64,000 nucleotides of DNA. Source: JAUILA01 sp050289805. Lineage in GTDB: Bacteria; Bacteroidota; Bacteroidia; Cytophagales; Cyclobacteriaceae. Below are positions 43,332-53,400 of the stretch, one piece after another (positions within the stretch are counted from its first letter, which is position 1; every line of letters starts with the position of its first letter). The notes below the pieces were generated by a model. The model was not told the DNA's origin and ran no database searches. It worked only from the letters and a program-made list of their open reading frames with translations. The stretch covers positions 62,001-126,000 of the forward strand of contig JBNKGL010000009.1 of assembly GCA_050289805.1 (NCBI GenBank). Reading direction: 5' to 3'. Made by a program: the position numbers and the translations under genes.

Positions 43332-45239
43332 ATGTGGAGAATCCTTTCGTTTATTCTTTTTGCTCACCATATCCTTCCTGCACAAAATGCATGGATCAAC
43401 GAATTTCACTATGATAATTCAGGGGTTGACCAACAGGAGTTTATTGAAATTATCGCGGCAGATTCACTGACCAATCTAAAAGTGTATTTGTATAACGGTG
43501 TGAATGGACTCCCTTACGACAGTGTTCTTCTGGACACACTGTCAGGTATTCGGATTGAGCCTGGGTTTAACATATTTACATGGCAAAAAGAAGGCATCCA
43601 AAATGGTCCGGATGGTTTTGCATTAACAAACCCGGGGGGAGTCATTGATTTCCTCAGTTACGAGGGTGATTTCATGGCGACTGGCGGGCCAGCAACTGGC
43701 CGGTTATTTAGTGCAATACCTGTTTCCGAAACCGGGACATCCCCACCCTCATATTCCCTACAGCGAACAGGCCCTGGCAGCCGCGGACCCCATTTCAAAT
43801 GGAAGCTTCAAATGAATGCCTCTCCCGGGGCCCTGAATGATGAACAAATTCTCACATTCGCTCCGACCCTGATGTCGTTTGGGAAAGATACCCTTTCATT
43901 CGGCACAGTACCGTTTGGCAGCAGCTCCGCTCCACAGTCATATGAATTCACGGCTGTAAATAATAGTTCCGATATTAATTTATATCCGCCGCCCGGATAT
44001 GAGATATCCTTACAACCTGATTTTAGTACGGTATTTACGTACTTACTTCCTCTTACCATGCCGGCAGAGACCGATTTTATTCCGTACCAAACAGTGTATG
44101 TTCGGTTTAACCCACCTGCACCGGACGGACTAACCTACAATGACGTAATAATTCATGATTGCCCCGGCACGCAGCCTCTCCTGCTGCCAGTACGGGGTAC
44201 TGAAGGTATCCCGGAAATCCCAAATATGTGGATCAATGAGTTTCATTACGATAATGCAAGCATCGACACGCTCGAATTTGTTGAAATTGTAATCGTATAT
44301 CCTGAAAGATATAGCCTGGACGATTTACAGCTTACGCTTTACAACGGGTCAAATGGCACGGCATACAGAACTTTGGGCATTGAAGATGCCTGGACTGGTC
44401 AGAAAGAAGATCCGGGATTTCAGCTTTACGTATTTCCAGTTGCGGGCATTCAAAATGGCGCCCCCGATGGCATTGCCCTGTCATTCGGGGATTTCACCAA
44501 TGAATTCATCTCCTATGAGGGTATCTTCACAGCCAATGACGGGCCGGCATCGGGTATTACTTCACACCAAGTAATGCCGGAGGAAGATGGCGCAACCCCG
44601 GCTTTATCCTCTATACAACGTTTTGGTAAGGGGGACCAGGCTGATAGTTTTGAATGGGTTCTGGTACCAGGAAATCATACAATGGGCAAAGTGAACCTCG
44701 AGCAGATTCTACCGGTAAACCTGTTGTCCTATACGACCAGGCTGATCAATAATTACGAATTAATGATTTCCTGGAGTACATCTTCAGCCCCGGAAAATTA
44801 TGGATTTGTATTGGAAACCTCCGGATCAGGTGGCTCATTTGATTCACTTGAATTCATTCCTTCAAACGTTCACGGCACCTATTCAACTATACTCAACTTA
44901 TCGGAAGATCCATTTTATCTCAGGATTCGACAGCTCAGCTTCAGTGGTGTTCATTCGATTCTACTCACCGACCGGATACCCTTTTTCAGGGAAGATCAAA
45001 CTGTTGGACTAATGATTTCCAATGGGCATTACACATTGAGATACCCTACAGATAAATCTGAGGACGTGGTAGTTACACTATTTAATAGTGAAGGAAAGCG
45101 GATAAGAATCCTCTATGACCGTATCGAAAAATCGGAACTCAACCTGACCCACTGGCTGGAAGACCTTTCAGGGGGAATGTATTTCATTCAGGTGCAGACA
45201 GTTAGTTCAACTCATATGATCAGGTTTATTCCGGGCTAG
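43332..45239 (+). CDS. T9SS-exported protein with two lamin-tail-like repeats
   Basis: The 635-residue protein has a signal peptide and two long repeats. Repeat 1 starts AWINEFHYDNSGVDQQEFIEI (about 20-165) and repeat 2 MWINEFHYDNASIDTLEFVEI (about 297-440); each contains the pattern of a lamin-tail domain with a GIQNG segment. Between them lies a beta-rich domain of about 120 residues. The last 70 residues (VVVTLFNSEGKRIRI to GGMYFIQVQTVS) match a type A T9SS sorting domain. Such cargo is exported by the type IX machinery and usually kept at the cell surface or released. No catalytic motif was found, so it may be structural or adhesive. Confidence 0.85.
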   Translation: MWRILSFILFAHHILPAQNAWINEFHYDNSGVDQQEFIEIIAADSLTNLKVYLYNGVNGLPYDSVLLDTLSGIRIEPGFNIFTWQKEGIQNGPDGFALTNPGGVIDFLSYEGDFMATGGPATGRLFSAIPVSETGTSPPSYSLQRTGPGSRGPHFKWKLQMNASPGALNDEQILTFAPTLMSFGKDTLSFGTVPFGSSSAPQSYEFTAVNNSSDINLYPPPGYEISLQPDFSTVFTYLLPLTMPAETDFIPYQTVYVRFNPPAPDGLTYNDVIIHDCPGTQPLLLPVRGTEGIPEIPNMWINEFHYDNASIDTLEFVEIVIVYPERYSLDDLQLTLYNGSNGTAYRTLGIEDAWTGQKEDPGFQLYVFPVAGIQNGAPDGIALSFGDFTNEFISYEGIFTANDGPASGITSHQVMPEEDGATPALSSIQRFGKGDQADSFEWVLVPGNHTMGKVNLEQILPVNLLSYTTRLINNYELMISWSTSSAPENYGFVLETSGSGGSFDSLEFIPSNVHGTYSTILNLSEDPFYLRIRQLSFSGVHSILLTDRIPFFREDQTVGLMISNGHYTLRYPTDKSEDVVVTLFNSEGKRIRILYDRIEKSELNLTHWLEDLSGGMYFIQVQTVSSTHMIRFIPG

Positions 45240-45264
45240 TCAATTATACTTCCCTAAAAAGGAT

Positions 45265-45272
45265 TACCTTTG
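45265..45272 (+). promoter_or_regulatory. Bacteroidota -7 box (TACCTTTG) of the ABC-F gene
   Basis: An exact TAnnTTTG match, 22 bp before the ATG at 45294. It overlaps a TTG at 45270 that would otherwise look like an earlier start codon, so the promoter decides in favour of the ATG at 45294. Confidence 0.6.
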
Positions 45273-45293
45273 CGCTCCTTTAAAAATGAATCT

Positions 45294-46940
45294 ATGATTG
45301 CAGTAAACAACTTATCGCTACAATTCGGGAAACGAATACTTTTCGATGAAGTCAACATCAAATTTACCCAGGGTAATTGCTACGGAGTGATCGGGGCCAA
45401 TGGTGCCGGGAAATCTACATTTCTGAAAATACTCTCGGGTGAAATGGATGCCAACCGCGGTAATATTAGTCTTGAACCGGGAAAACGGATGGCCGTATTA
45501 AGACAGAATCACTTCGCTTATGATGATTTTTCTGTAATCAACACCGTTATGATGGGTCATGAAAGGCTTTGGCAGATCATTAAGGAAAAGGACGAATTAT
45601 ACAGTAAGCCCGATTTCTCTGATGAAGATGGTGTACGCGCTTCAGAACTTGAGGGTGAATTCGCGGAGTTGGACGGATGGAATGCGGAGTCAGATGCTGC
45701 TGCACTTTTAAGTGGTTTGGGTATCGATGAATCACTGCACTATACAGAAATGAAAGAACTAAGCGGCCATCAGAAAGTACGTGTGTTGCTGGCCCAGGCA
45801 TTATTCGGAAATCCGGATGTGCTTATTTTGGATGAACCTACCAATGACCTGGATATTCATACTGTTACATGGCTGGAGAATTTCCTTTTGGATTTCAAAA
45901 ATACAGTGATCGTTGTATCTCACGACCGCCACTTCCTTGATACTGTTTGTACCCATATCGTAGATATAGATTTCAGAGAAGTACGTTTATTTACCGGAAA
46001 CTACAGTTTCTGGTATGAGTCAAGCCAGCTGGCCCTCCAGCAAAGATCATCCGCCAATAAAAAGGCTGAGGAAAAGAAAAAGGAATTGCAGGAGTTTATT
46101 GCACGATTCTCGGCAAACGCTTCCAAATCAAAGCAGGCAACCAGCCGTAAGAAGCTGCTCGATAAGCTAAATGTAGATGAGATAAAACCATCTTCAAGAA
46201 AATACCCGGCTATCATATTTACCCAAAACCGAACTGCGGGAGATCAGATCCTCCAGGTAGAGGGATTAAGTAAGGACGGGGAGGAAAAGGCATATTTTAA
46301 GAACCTTGACATCATGGTGAACAAGGGTGATAAAATTGCCCTGATCTCAAAGGACAGTCAGGCTACATCTGCCTTTTACAGAATTCTGGCAGAAGAAATT
46401 AAACCTGATTCAGGATCTTTCAGGTTCGGACAAACCATTACAACGGCATACCTCCCGAATGATAATGAAAAATACTTCCAGTCAGACCTGAACCTGATGG
46501 ACTGGCTGCGCCAATATGCCGATGGTGAAGAAGCCGATGATGTTTATATCCGCGGGTTTCTTGGCAAAATGCTTTTTTCAGGTGAAGAGGTCTTCAAAAA
46601 GTCTACCGTTCTCAGCGGTGGTGAAAAAGTACGCTGCATGATCTCACGTATGATGCTCAAAGGCGCCAATTTCCTGATGCTGGATGAGCCAACAAATCAC
46701 CTTGATCTGGAATCCATTCAGGCATTTAATAATGCCCTGGCTGATTTTCCCGGCACGGTCATATTCACATCACATGACCATACATTTACCCAATCAGTCG
46801 CCAACAGGATCATTGAGATCGGACCTAATGGATATCTCGATAAGTTGATGTCATTTGATGACTATATCAATGATGAGGTTATCGAAGAGCAACGAAGGGG
46901 TCTTTATTCAGCAAGCAAGCTCGAAAAGAGTCTTTCATAA
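45294..46940 (+). CDS. ABC-F ATPase, YbiT-like, with a degenerate second Walker A
   Basis: The 548-residue protein has two tandem ABC cassettes and no membrane part, like E. coli YbiT, with which it shares CYGVIGANGAGKSTFLKIL, the GHERLWQI region and ISRFSANASK-like linker (FIARFSANASKSKQATSRKK). Cassette 1 is intact: Walker A GANGAGKS at 34-41, signature LSGHQKVR and Walker B LILDEPTNDLD. In cassette 2 the Walker A has become SKDSQATS at 352-359, with Thr358 for the Lys, although its signature LSGGEKVRC and Walker B LMLDEPTNHLD remain. ABC-F proteins act on ribosomes. The start at 45294 fits a promoter box; a TTG at 45270 does not. Confidence 0.9.
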   Translation: MIAVNNLSLQFGKRILFDEVNIKFTQGNCYGVIGANGAGKSTFLKILSGEMDANRGNISLEPGKRMAVLRQNHFAYDDFSVINTVMMGHERLWQIIKEKDELYSKPDFSDEDGVRASELEGEFAELDGWNAESDAAALLSGLGIDESLHYTEMKELSGHQKVRVLLAQALFGNPDVLILDEPTNDLDIHTVTWLENFLLDFKNTVIVVSHDRHFLDTVCTHIVDIDFREVRLFTGNYSFWYESSQLALQQRSSANKKAEEKKKELQEFIARFSANASKSKQATSRKKLLDKLNVDEIKPSSRKYPAIIFTQNRTAGDQILQVEGLSKDGEEKAYFKNLDIMVNKGDKIALISKDSQATSAFYRILAEEIKPDSGSFRFGQTITTAYLPNDNEKYFQSDLNLMDWLRQYADGEEADDVYIRGFLGKMLFSGEEVFKKSTVLSGGEKVRCMISRMMLKGANFLMLDEPTNHLDLESIQAFNNALADFPGTVIFTSHDHTFTQSVANRIIEIGPNGYLDKLMSFDDYINDEVIEEQRRGLYSASKLEKSLS

Positions 46941-47060
46941 CATGAATGGATAAATACCCGGTCATGTGATTGACAGGTTGATTCTGCTTGTCCTCCCAAA
47001 TGGGTCTGCAGAAGATTATTCGTAGCACCGCGATACAATATCCTGGAGATTCATTGACTC

Positions 47061-47567
47061 ATGTGGCGTATTCCGGTATTTTCATGGATCATGACAGAGA
47101 ATAGAGAAAGGGCGCTGAAACGTATCCAGACCATTTCACAATTAATGGATTCACAATTCGTGATTCCGGGTACAAGCATTCGGTTTGGGCTGGATCCCAT
47201 ACTCGGACTGATCCCGTTTGCCGGAAGTCTGATTGGCTACTTCATTGGGGCTTACTTAGTGATTGAAATGTACCGTAACGGTGCCAGCGGAAAACTGGCA
47301 ATTAAGATGATCGGTAATGTGATCCTGGATGCTATTCTGGGTTCCATCCCCTACATAGGAATAATTCCTGATGTCTGGTATAAAGCAAATAATCGAAACC
47401 TGAAATTATTAACGGAGCATTACCAGGAAGGCAAGCATGCCGGGAGCGGAATCGGGATAATCATCGCCATACTTGTAATTACATTTTTATTGATTGCGTT
47501 GCTGTTGTACGGGGCAATTTCATTGATTAGCTTCCTGCTGAGCGAAATAGGTGCAATTTCCTCCTGA
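47061..47567 (+). CDS. DUF4112 membrane protein
   Basis: The 168-residue protein has the DUF4112 signature: ISQLMDSQFVIPGTSIRFGLDPILGLIPFAGS, a first hydrophobic hairpin, then the LDAILGSIPYIGIIPDVWYKANNRNLKLL motif, which recurs in all family members. A second hydrophobic stretch ends the protein. The family is of unknown function. An alternative start is the ATG at 47091 (MTENRERAL), which begins just as relatives usually do and may be the real one. The gene ends 1 bp before the convergent aminotransferase stop. Confidence 0.87.
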   Translation: MWRIPVFSWIMTENRERALKRIQTISQLMDSQFVIPGTSIRFGLDPILGLIPFAGSLIGYFIGAYLVIEMYRNGASGKLAIKMIGNVILDAILGSIPYIGIIPDVWYKANNRNLKLLTEHYQEGKHAGSGIGIIIAILVITFLLIALLLYGAISLISFLLSEIGAISS

Positions 47568-47568
47568 G

Positions 47569-49062
47569 CTATGATTTGATTTTCAATTCTGATGTTTGCT
47601 GAAGGAGGTGATCAAAATCAAAACTTTCAGATCGGACAGGATGATCCTTATGAAAAAATTCACCCCTGTGTGCATCAAAGACATAATCAAGTGACCATTC
47701 AGGAGCATTTAATGCAACCTGTTCAATAGCATTGAGCACAACGTCCAGCTCTTCATCCGTCATTGTCGGATGAAGCGATAATCTTACCCATCCTGGCTTC
47801 TCACTGAGATCGCCCTGATCAATCTTGCATGTGATGGCATCGGAAACATCCCTTGTCACATTCAGGAGAAGGTGACCGTAGGTTCCGGCACAGGAACAAC
47901 CGCCCCTTACCTGGATACCAAAGTGATCATTGAGCAATGCCACAACAAGATTGTAATGAACTCCTTCCAGGTAAAAACTTACTACCCCAAGCCGGTCTTC
48001 CGGCAATACCGGCTGATCAGCAAGGATACAAAGTCCTTTAACCTTTCTAAGTCGGCTAAAAGTGGTTTTCAATAATTGCTCTTCCCTTGCATGAATTGCC
48101 TCAACCCCTATTTCTTCCTTCAATTTTATCGAAAGCGCGGTCCGGATTGCCTGCAGGAAACCTGGTGTACCGCCATCCTCACGGATCTCGATCTCATCAA
48201 AATAGCTTCTCCCGCCCCAGGGGTTGGTCCATTTTACGGTTCCTCCACCGGGCTGATCAGGTATTGTATTATGGTAAAGTTCTTTATTGAAGATCAGGAC
48301 ACCAGCACTTCCCGGACCACCCAGAAATTTGTGCGGCGAAAAAAAGATGGCATCAAGACGTTCTGCCGGATCCTCGGGATGCATGTTGATCGCATCATAT
48401 GGTGCCGATGCTGCAAAGTCTACAAAGCACCAGCCTCCATGCTCATGCATCAGGCGGGCCAGTTCATGATACGGCGTTCGGATACCTGTCACATTGGAGC
48501 AGGCAGTGAAACATCCGATCTTTACAGCTCGGTCTTCATATTCATGCAACGCGTCTTCAAGCTTTCGGGGATCTACCAATAAATTTTCATCCGGAGGGAT
48601 CACAACCACATCGGCCATACATTCAATCCAGGAAGTCTGATTGGAATGATGCTCCATATGTGTAATGAAAATTACAGGTCTTAATGAATCGGGTATATCA
48701 CAATACTGAATCACCTGCTCAGGTACCCGTAGTCCAAGAATTCGCTGAAGTTTGGAGATTGCCCCTGTCATACCGGTACCGGTAGCCAGGATGACATCAT
48801 CTTCAGAAGCATTTACATGACGCTTGATCTGGTTCAATGCTTCATGGTATGCCTGGGTCATTGTCGCGCCTGTAAAGCTTGATTCAGAATGGGTATTGGC
48901 TACATACGGACCAAAATAATGGGTCATCAAATCCTCAATAGGCCTGTATAATCTTCCACCGGCAATCCAGTCGGCATAGATGATCTTCTTTTCACCGTAG
49001 GGGGTTTGGAATTTATGATCGATACCAACTATATCCTGGCGTATGTTATCAAGGTTGCCCAT
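47569..49062 (-). CDS. Class V aminotransferase / cysteine desulfurase-like enzyme
   Basis: The 497-residue protein has the fold type I PLP layout: IIYADWIAGGRLYRPIED at the start, the pyridoxal site ATGTGMTGAI, VFITHMEHHSNQTSW, VDFAASAPYDAI, and the Schiff-base lysine Lys245 in SPHKFLGGPGS. Late in the protein comes VRGGCSCAG, a cysteine-bearing loop in the position of the sulfur-carrying loop of cysteine desulfurases. The C-terminal 35 residues are extra. It may be a cysteine desulfurase or a selenocysteine lyase relative; the ordinary SufS gene would be elsewhere. An upstream -7 box is present. Confidence 0.9.
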   Translation of the reverse strand: MGNLDNIRQDIVGIDHKFQTPYGEKKIIYADWIAGGRLYRPIEDLMTHYFGPYVANTHSESSFTGATMTQAYHEALNQIKRHVNASEDDVILATGTGMTGAISKLQRILGLRVPEQVIQYCDIPDSLRPVIFITHMEHHSNQTSWIECMADVVVIPPDENLLVDPRKLEDALHEYEDRAVKIGCFTACSNVTGIRTPYHELARLMHEHGGWCFVDFAASAPYDAINMHPEDPAERLDAIFFSPHKFLGGPGSAGVLIFNKELYHNTIPDQPGGGTVKWTNPWGGRSYFDEIEIREDGGTPGFLQAIRTALSIKLKEEIGVEAIHAREEQLLKTTFSRLRKVKGLCILADQPVLPEDRLGVVSFYLEGVHYNLVVALLNDHFGIQVRGGCSCAGTYGHLLLNVTRDVSDAITCKIDQGDLSEKPGWVRLSLHPTMTDEELDVVLNAIEQVALNAPEWSLDYVFDAHRGEFFHKDHPVRSESFDFDHLLQQTSELKIKS

Positions 49063-49087
49063 CTCCGTTCATTCAAAGTAACTGGTG

Positions 49088-49095
49088 CAAAGATA
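49088..49095 (-). promoter_or_regulatory. Bacteroidota -7 box (TATCTTTG) of the aminotransferase gene
   Basis: Read on the minus strand, TATCTTTG matches TAnnTTTG and lies 25 bp upstream of the ATG at 49062. No TTTG at -33 is obvious. Confidence 0.55.
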
Positions 49096-49160
49096 TTAAA
49101 TTTTGAACCTGAATGCCCTTAAATAAGCAATAAATGCACTTCTCTTCTACACAGTTCAAA

Positions 49161-49190
49161 CAGAAAAACACCGGTAAAACCGGTGTCTTC
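49161..49190 (-). terminator. Intrinsic terminator for the small membrane gene
   Basis: ACACCGGT (49168-49175) and ACCGGTGT (49179-49186) form a perfect 8-bp stem with a 3-nt loop. On the minus strand it is followed by TTTTTCTG, so it ends the 49216-49452 transcript; on the plus strand the tail is CTTCTTTGTTTT. Confidence 0.72.
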
Positions 49191-49215
49191 TTTGTTTTAT
49201 GGCAATGACTTATGA

Positions 49216-49452
49216 TTACCTGCTTCCCATCAAGGCGGCGAAGCCAAGAAATACGAAAAATATCATATAGAGTACGAAAATAATGGCGAACCAGATAAGA
49301 GTGGCTTTAGCCCAGTTTTTCTTATTCTCATTGGTATCGCTCCCAAACGCCCAGACGAATAACATTATGACGTTCACTACAGGAATAGAGGTAATAAGAA
49401 TTGTAATGATCCAGTCCTGGATCGACATTACTGAAGTATTGCGGTTTTCCAT
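49216..49452 (-). CDS. Small membrane protein with two helices (78 aa)
   Basis: The 78-residue protein has two helices, about 14-35 (IITILITSIPVVNVIMLFVWAF) and 50-72 (LIWFAIIFVLYMIFFVFLGFAAL), linked by a charged GSDTNENKKNWAKA loop. The two-helix pattern with a central NExKKNWAKA motif is shared with many small Bacteroidota proteins of unknown function. It has its own terminator. No function is suggested by the sequence. Confidence 0.68.
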   Translation of the reverse strand: MENRNTSVMSIQDWIITILITSIPVVNVIMLFVWAFGSDTNENKKNWAKATLIWFAIIFVLYMIFFVFLGFAALMGSR

Positions 49453-49507
49453 TTTGTGTTGGTTTGGTTTATATCAAATTGTGAAAAGGCATTTTTAAAT
49501 CAAAATA

Positions 49508-50491
49508 TTATGCCTTGTTATTTACCAGAACAATCTTGCCCCGATGGTATGAGGACTCCATCAGGGAATGAGCGCTTGCAGCCTGCTCAAACGGAAAAGT
49601 CTGAAATATCACAGGGTGAATTTTACCCTCCGAAATGAGCGGCCATACATTCTTTTCCAGCTCTTGTGCAATGCGGTGCTTAAAATGTGGTGATCGCACT
49701 CGCAGTGTTGATCCGGTAATGGTAAGCCTCTTCACCATCACGCGCATGAGATCTACAGGAGCTTCCCTACCGTTCATTGCATTAATAATCACCAGGCGAC
49801 CATCATCCCGCAAAGAATTCAGGTTTTTGGGAGTATAGTCCCCTCCTATCATATCCAGAATGATATTCACTCCTTTAAATTCCTCACGGATCACCGACTC
49901 AAAATCTTCTGTGCGATAATTTATTGACCGTGCTGCTCCGAGTTGTGAGCAAAACTCGCATTTCTCATCCGACCCCGCAGTAACAATTACTCTTCCGCCC
50001 ATGGCAGTGATCATCTGTATAGCCGCCACGCCTATGCCGGAAGATCCGCCATGCACAAGCACCAATTCACCCCTTTTGAAAGATCCTCGCTGAAAAATAT
50101 TAGTCCACACCGTGAAGAATGTCTCCGGAATGGACGCAGCTTCTGTAAAATCCCAACCGTCCGGGACCGGCAAACACTGCACCCCCGGAACCGTTACATA
50201 TTCGGCATATCCACCTCCCGCGAGCAATGCGCACACCCGGTCTCCTGTTTTCCAACGGCTTGTATCATCACCGATTGCATCAATCACGCCTGCAACCTCA
50301 AGACCGGGAATGTCGGCAGGCACTCCCGGCGGGGCCGGGTAACGGCCCTGCCGCTGAATGATATCCGGACGATTCACACCTGCGGCATGGACCCTGATGC
50401 GCACTTCACCTTTACCGGGTTCAGGCATCGGCATTTCCCGGATAACAAGGACTTCGGGATCTCCCGGACGGGAAATGATAACCGCTTTCAT
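49508..50491 (-). CDS. NAD(P)H quinone oxidoreductase, zinc-independent MDR family (PIG3-like)
   Basis: The 327-residue protein is a medium-chain dehydrogenase/reductase of the quinone reductase type. The GroES-like N-terminal half has AAGVNRPDIIQRQGRYPAPPG and ADIPGLEVAGVI, and the Rossmann segment LVHGGSSGIGVAAIQM follows, with the NADPH-type residues VIVTAGSDEK. The zinc ligands of alcohol dehydrogenases are absent. It reduces quinones or related electrophiles. Its start immediately follows the tricorn stop (0 bp gap), so the two are probably co-transcribed. Confidence 0.92.
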   Translation of the reverse strand: MKAVIISRPGDPEVLVIREMPMPEPGKGEVRIRVHAAGVNRPDIIQRQGRYPAPPGVPADIPGLEVAGVIDAIGDDTSRWKTGDRVCALLAGGGYAEYVTVPGVQCLPVPDGWDFTEAASIPETFFTVWTNIFQRGSFKRGELVLVHGGSSGIGVAAIQMITAMGGRVIVTAGSDEKCEFCSQLGAARSINYRTEDFESVIREEFKGVNIILDMIGGDYTPKNLNSLRDDGRLVIINAMNGREAPVDLMRVMVKRLTITGSTLRVRSPHFKHRIAQELEKNVWPLISEGKIHPVIFQTFPFEQAASAHSLMESSYHRGKIVLVNNKA

Positions 50492-53400
50492 CTATTCTTT
50501 AAACCCTTCGGGACGGCGCCATTTAACAGGTGCAGGCGGCTCAGGCTTAAGTTCGAATTCATTATTCTGCAATAACCGAAGGGCTTCCTGCACCGCACGT
50601 TCAAGTTGAGGATCATGGCCTTCCAGAACCAGCTTCGGCTCCTGAATGACTTCAACATCCGGACTAATACCAACGCCTTCAACCGCCCAATTCCCCTCTG
50701 CATCATAGAAGCCCCCTCTGGGTGCTACCATGCGACCTCCATCTATAAATGGAGGTGTATCCCAGGTTCCTACGAGTCCACCCCATGTCCTGGTACCGAC
50801 CAATGGGCCAATTTTGGCTTCCTTAAACATATAGGGTAACAAATCCCCTCCTGAACCGGCGCGTTCATTAATGATCATTACTTTGGGGCCCCAGATTCCC
50901 GCCATTGGAGTGGTCCACGGACGGTTATCATTGGCCTTGCTGTTAAAGAAACCAAAGAGCTTGCGATTCATCACATCAATCATATAATCTGCCGCAGATC
51001 CGCCCCCGTTGTTACGCTCATCAATTACGGCTCCTTTTTTATCCTGCTGCGCAAAATAATATCGGTTAAAATAGGTGAACCCCGGTCCGCTCGTGTTCGG
51101 GACATACACATATGCCAGCTTTCCGTCGGATAATTCATCTACTTTACGCCTGTTGCCTTCTACCCAGTCCATACCACGAAGCATTGATTCATTTGATACT
51201 GGCACTACCAGTGATTCCTTGGCACCATTCATTGTAGGGCTGGAGTTCGTAGTGATTGTCACCTCCCTTCCGGCAGTTTGCTCAAAAAGACTGTAAGGAT
51301 TCTGTGGCGCACGAAGCTCTTTGCCGTTTACCGCAAGAAGATAATCGCCTTCCTTTACTTCAATTCCCGGCAATCCCAATGGTGCACTCAGGCTCGGGTT
51401 CCAGGTTTCCCCGGAATATATTTTCGAAATTTTGTAATACCCGTTCTCAATTTCGTAGTCACAGCCCAGCAGACCAACCGGGACAAACTCCGTATCCGGC
51501 ATATCGCCGCCCCGTACATAGGAATGGCCAATCGACACTTCTCCGCTCATGATATCAACCACATAATTAAGATCACTCCGATGTCTAACATGATCGATCC
51601 ACGGCGAATACCATTCGTAAATCTTATCCCACGGCGCGCCATGAACATTGTCAACATAGAGAAAATCCCTCATGTAACGCCAGCCTTCTTTAAATATCTG
51701 GTGATATTCCTGTTGCGGATCCACTTTGATCCTGGCATCCATTGTCAATGCGCCATTATCAGCCTTGCCCGTAGTCGGAATGATACTCCAGCCATTCGCT
51801 TTTTGAATCAGCATTTGCTTTCTGTCTGCCGATACAATTCCATTTTGCACTCCTGACTGATAATCTTCCGCTTTTTGTTTCTTCACATCATATCGATGAA
51901 CCGTTAGTCCCGGACTATTCGGAACACTTTCAGCAACAAACACCACATTCTCAGGGCCTCCGACAAGACCTACATAATTCCTGTCATCCAGTTCCATGGG
52001 AACAATCCTGTTTTGTATGCCATCGACATCAATAACCACATCTACACTCTTTTCGGCAGGTGGTGAATCGCTTTCCTTTTTCTTTGATTTATCATCAGTT
52101 TTCGGTGCGGATTCCTTTGCAACAGATTCCTCATCGCTCTTCGGAAGCGCCGGTGCCTTGCCGTCCCTGGCCAAAACAATGCAATATAAACTCCTTGTAA
52201 CCGAGGGATCATAGCTGCTCATATCAAGCCAACCTGTTTGCAATCCGTAATTTGTACTCGCAAGTGTATAGAGGAAGGCCCCGCCCTCATCCCATACCGG
52301 TGTGATCGCATCCGCCATACCATCGGTCAGCTGATGCCGTGCTCCAGTGGCTACATTATAGACAAAAATAGCCTTGAAACTACTTTCCAGCTGCCTGGAA
52401 TAGGCAATCCACTTACTGTCGGGAGACCATACCGGGTTCATCGAACGGCTTGGATGCGCATAGCGATCTGTATCCGCGATTTTCAGGGTTTGTGCTGCCA
52501 GGTCTGCAATCCAAATATTATAGTCTGTATCCGTAAAAGCGATATGATTTCCATCGGGGGACCATTCCGGCTGAAAATAAAATGTAGGGTCCGGTAATTT
52601 TATTTCTTTGACGTTGCCTCCATCCTGATCAGCGACCATCAAAGCATATTCTCCGGATTTATCAGAAAACCAGGCGATCCTATCACCTTTAGGTGACCAG
52701 GCAGGTGCACGGTCTGCAACACCCGGCGAATTGGTAATGTTCCGCCAGGTTCCCTCTTCTTTCGGAAAGGTGAATATTTCACCGCGTACTTCAAAAATTG
52801 CGCGTTTTCCTGTAGGCGAAATGGCCGGGTTGTTCAGGTCTCTTGCCGAAACTGATTCCCACCTTGTACGCGAAAAGTTCAAATCACCTCGAACATTGAT
52901 CACCAGTTGCTGGGCGTTTCCGGAAGCAGGGTCCAGCAGGTGCAGATAACCACCCTGTTCGTAAACGATACCATTTGGCCCGGAATCCAGGCTTTTCACA
53001 TCAAATTGTTTGTGAAAAGTGATTTGTGCTTCTTCTCCGGTGGCAGGGTTGAAAGACCAGATATTACTGGCATAATCGCGTTCGGAAAGATAATAAACCG
53101 AACCATTATACCAGACCGGATCCAGATGCCGCTCTTTCGTGGGCTGCGGAGTCCTGATCAGGTCCTTTGAATCCATATCAACAATCCAGATTGGCATCGC
53201 CTGTCCACCCCGGTAATTGCGCCACTCAGGATCCCAGAAAGTTATGGGCACATAGGCAATATGTTTTCCATCCGGCGACATCTCCCCGAAAGCTGCGCGG
53301 GGAATTCCAACAAGTTCAGGCATGCCCCCTTCACGGCTCACCTTAAAAAAGGTATTCGTTTGTGTTGGGTGACCAATTCTTCCAGACCGGAACATTACCT

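Noticed and set aside
48076..48582. 168-codon forward frame inside the aminotransferase gene
   Set aside because: It is antisense to a complete PLP enzyme whose active-site motifs are intact, and its own translation is rich in Cys and Arg without any domain.
50051..50575. 174-codon forward frame over the quinone oxidoreductase gene
   Set aside because: Antisense shadow of an intact enzyme gene and not conserved in appearance.
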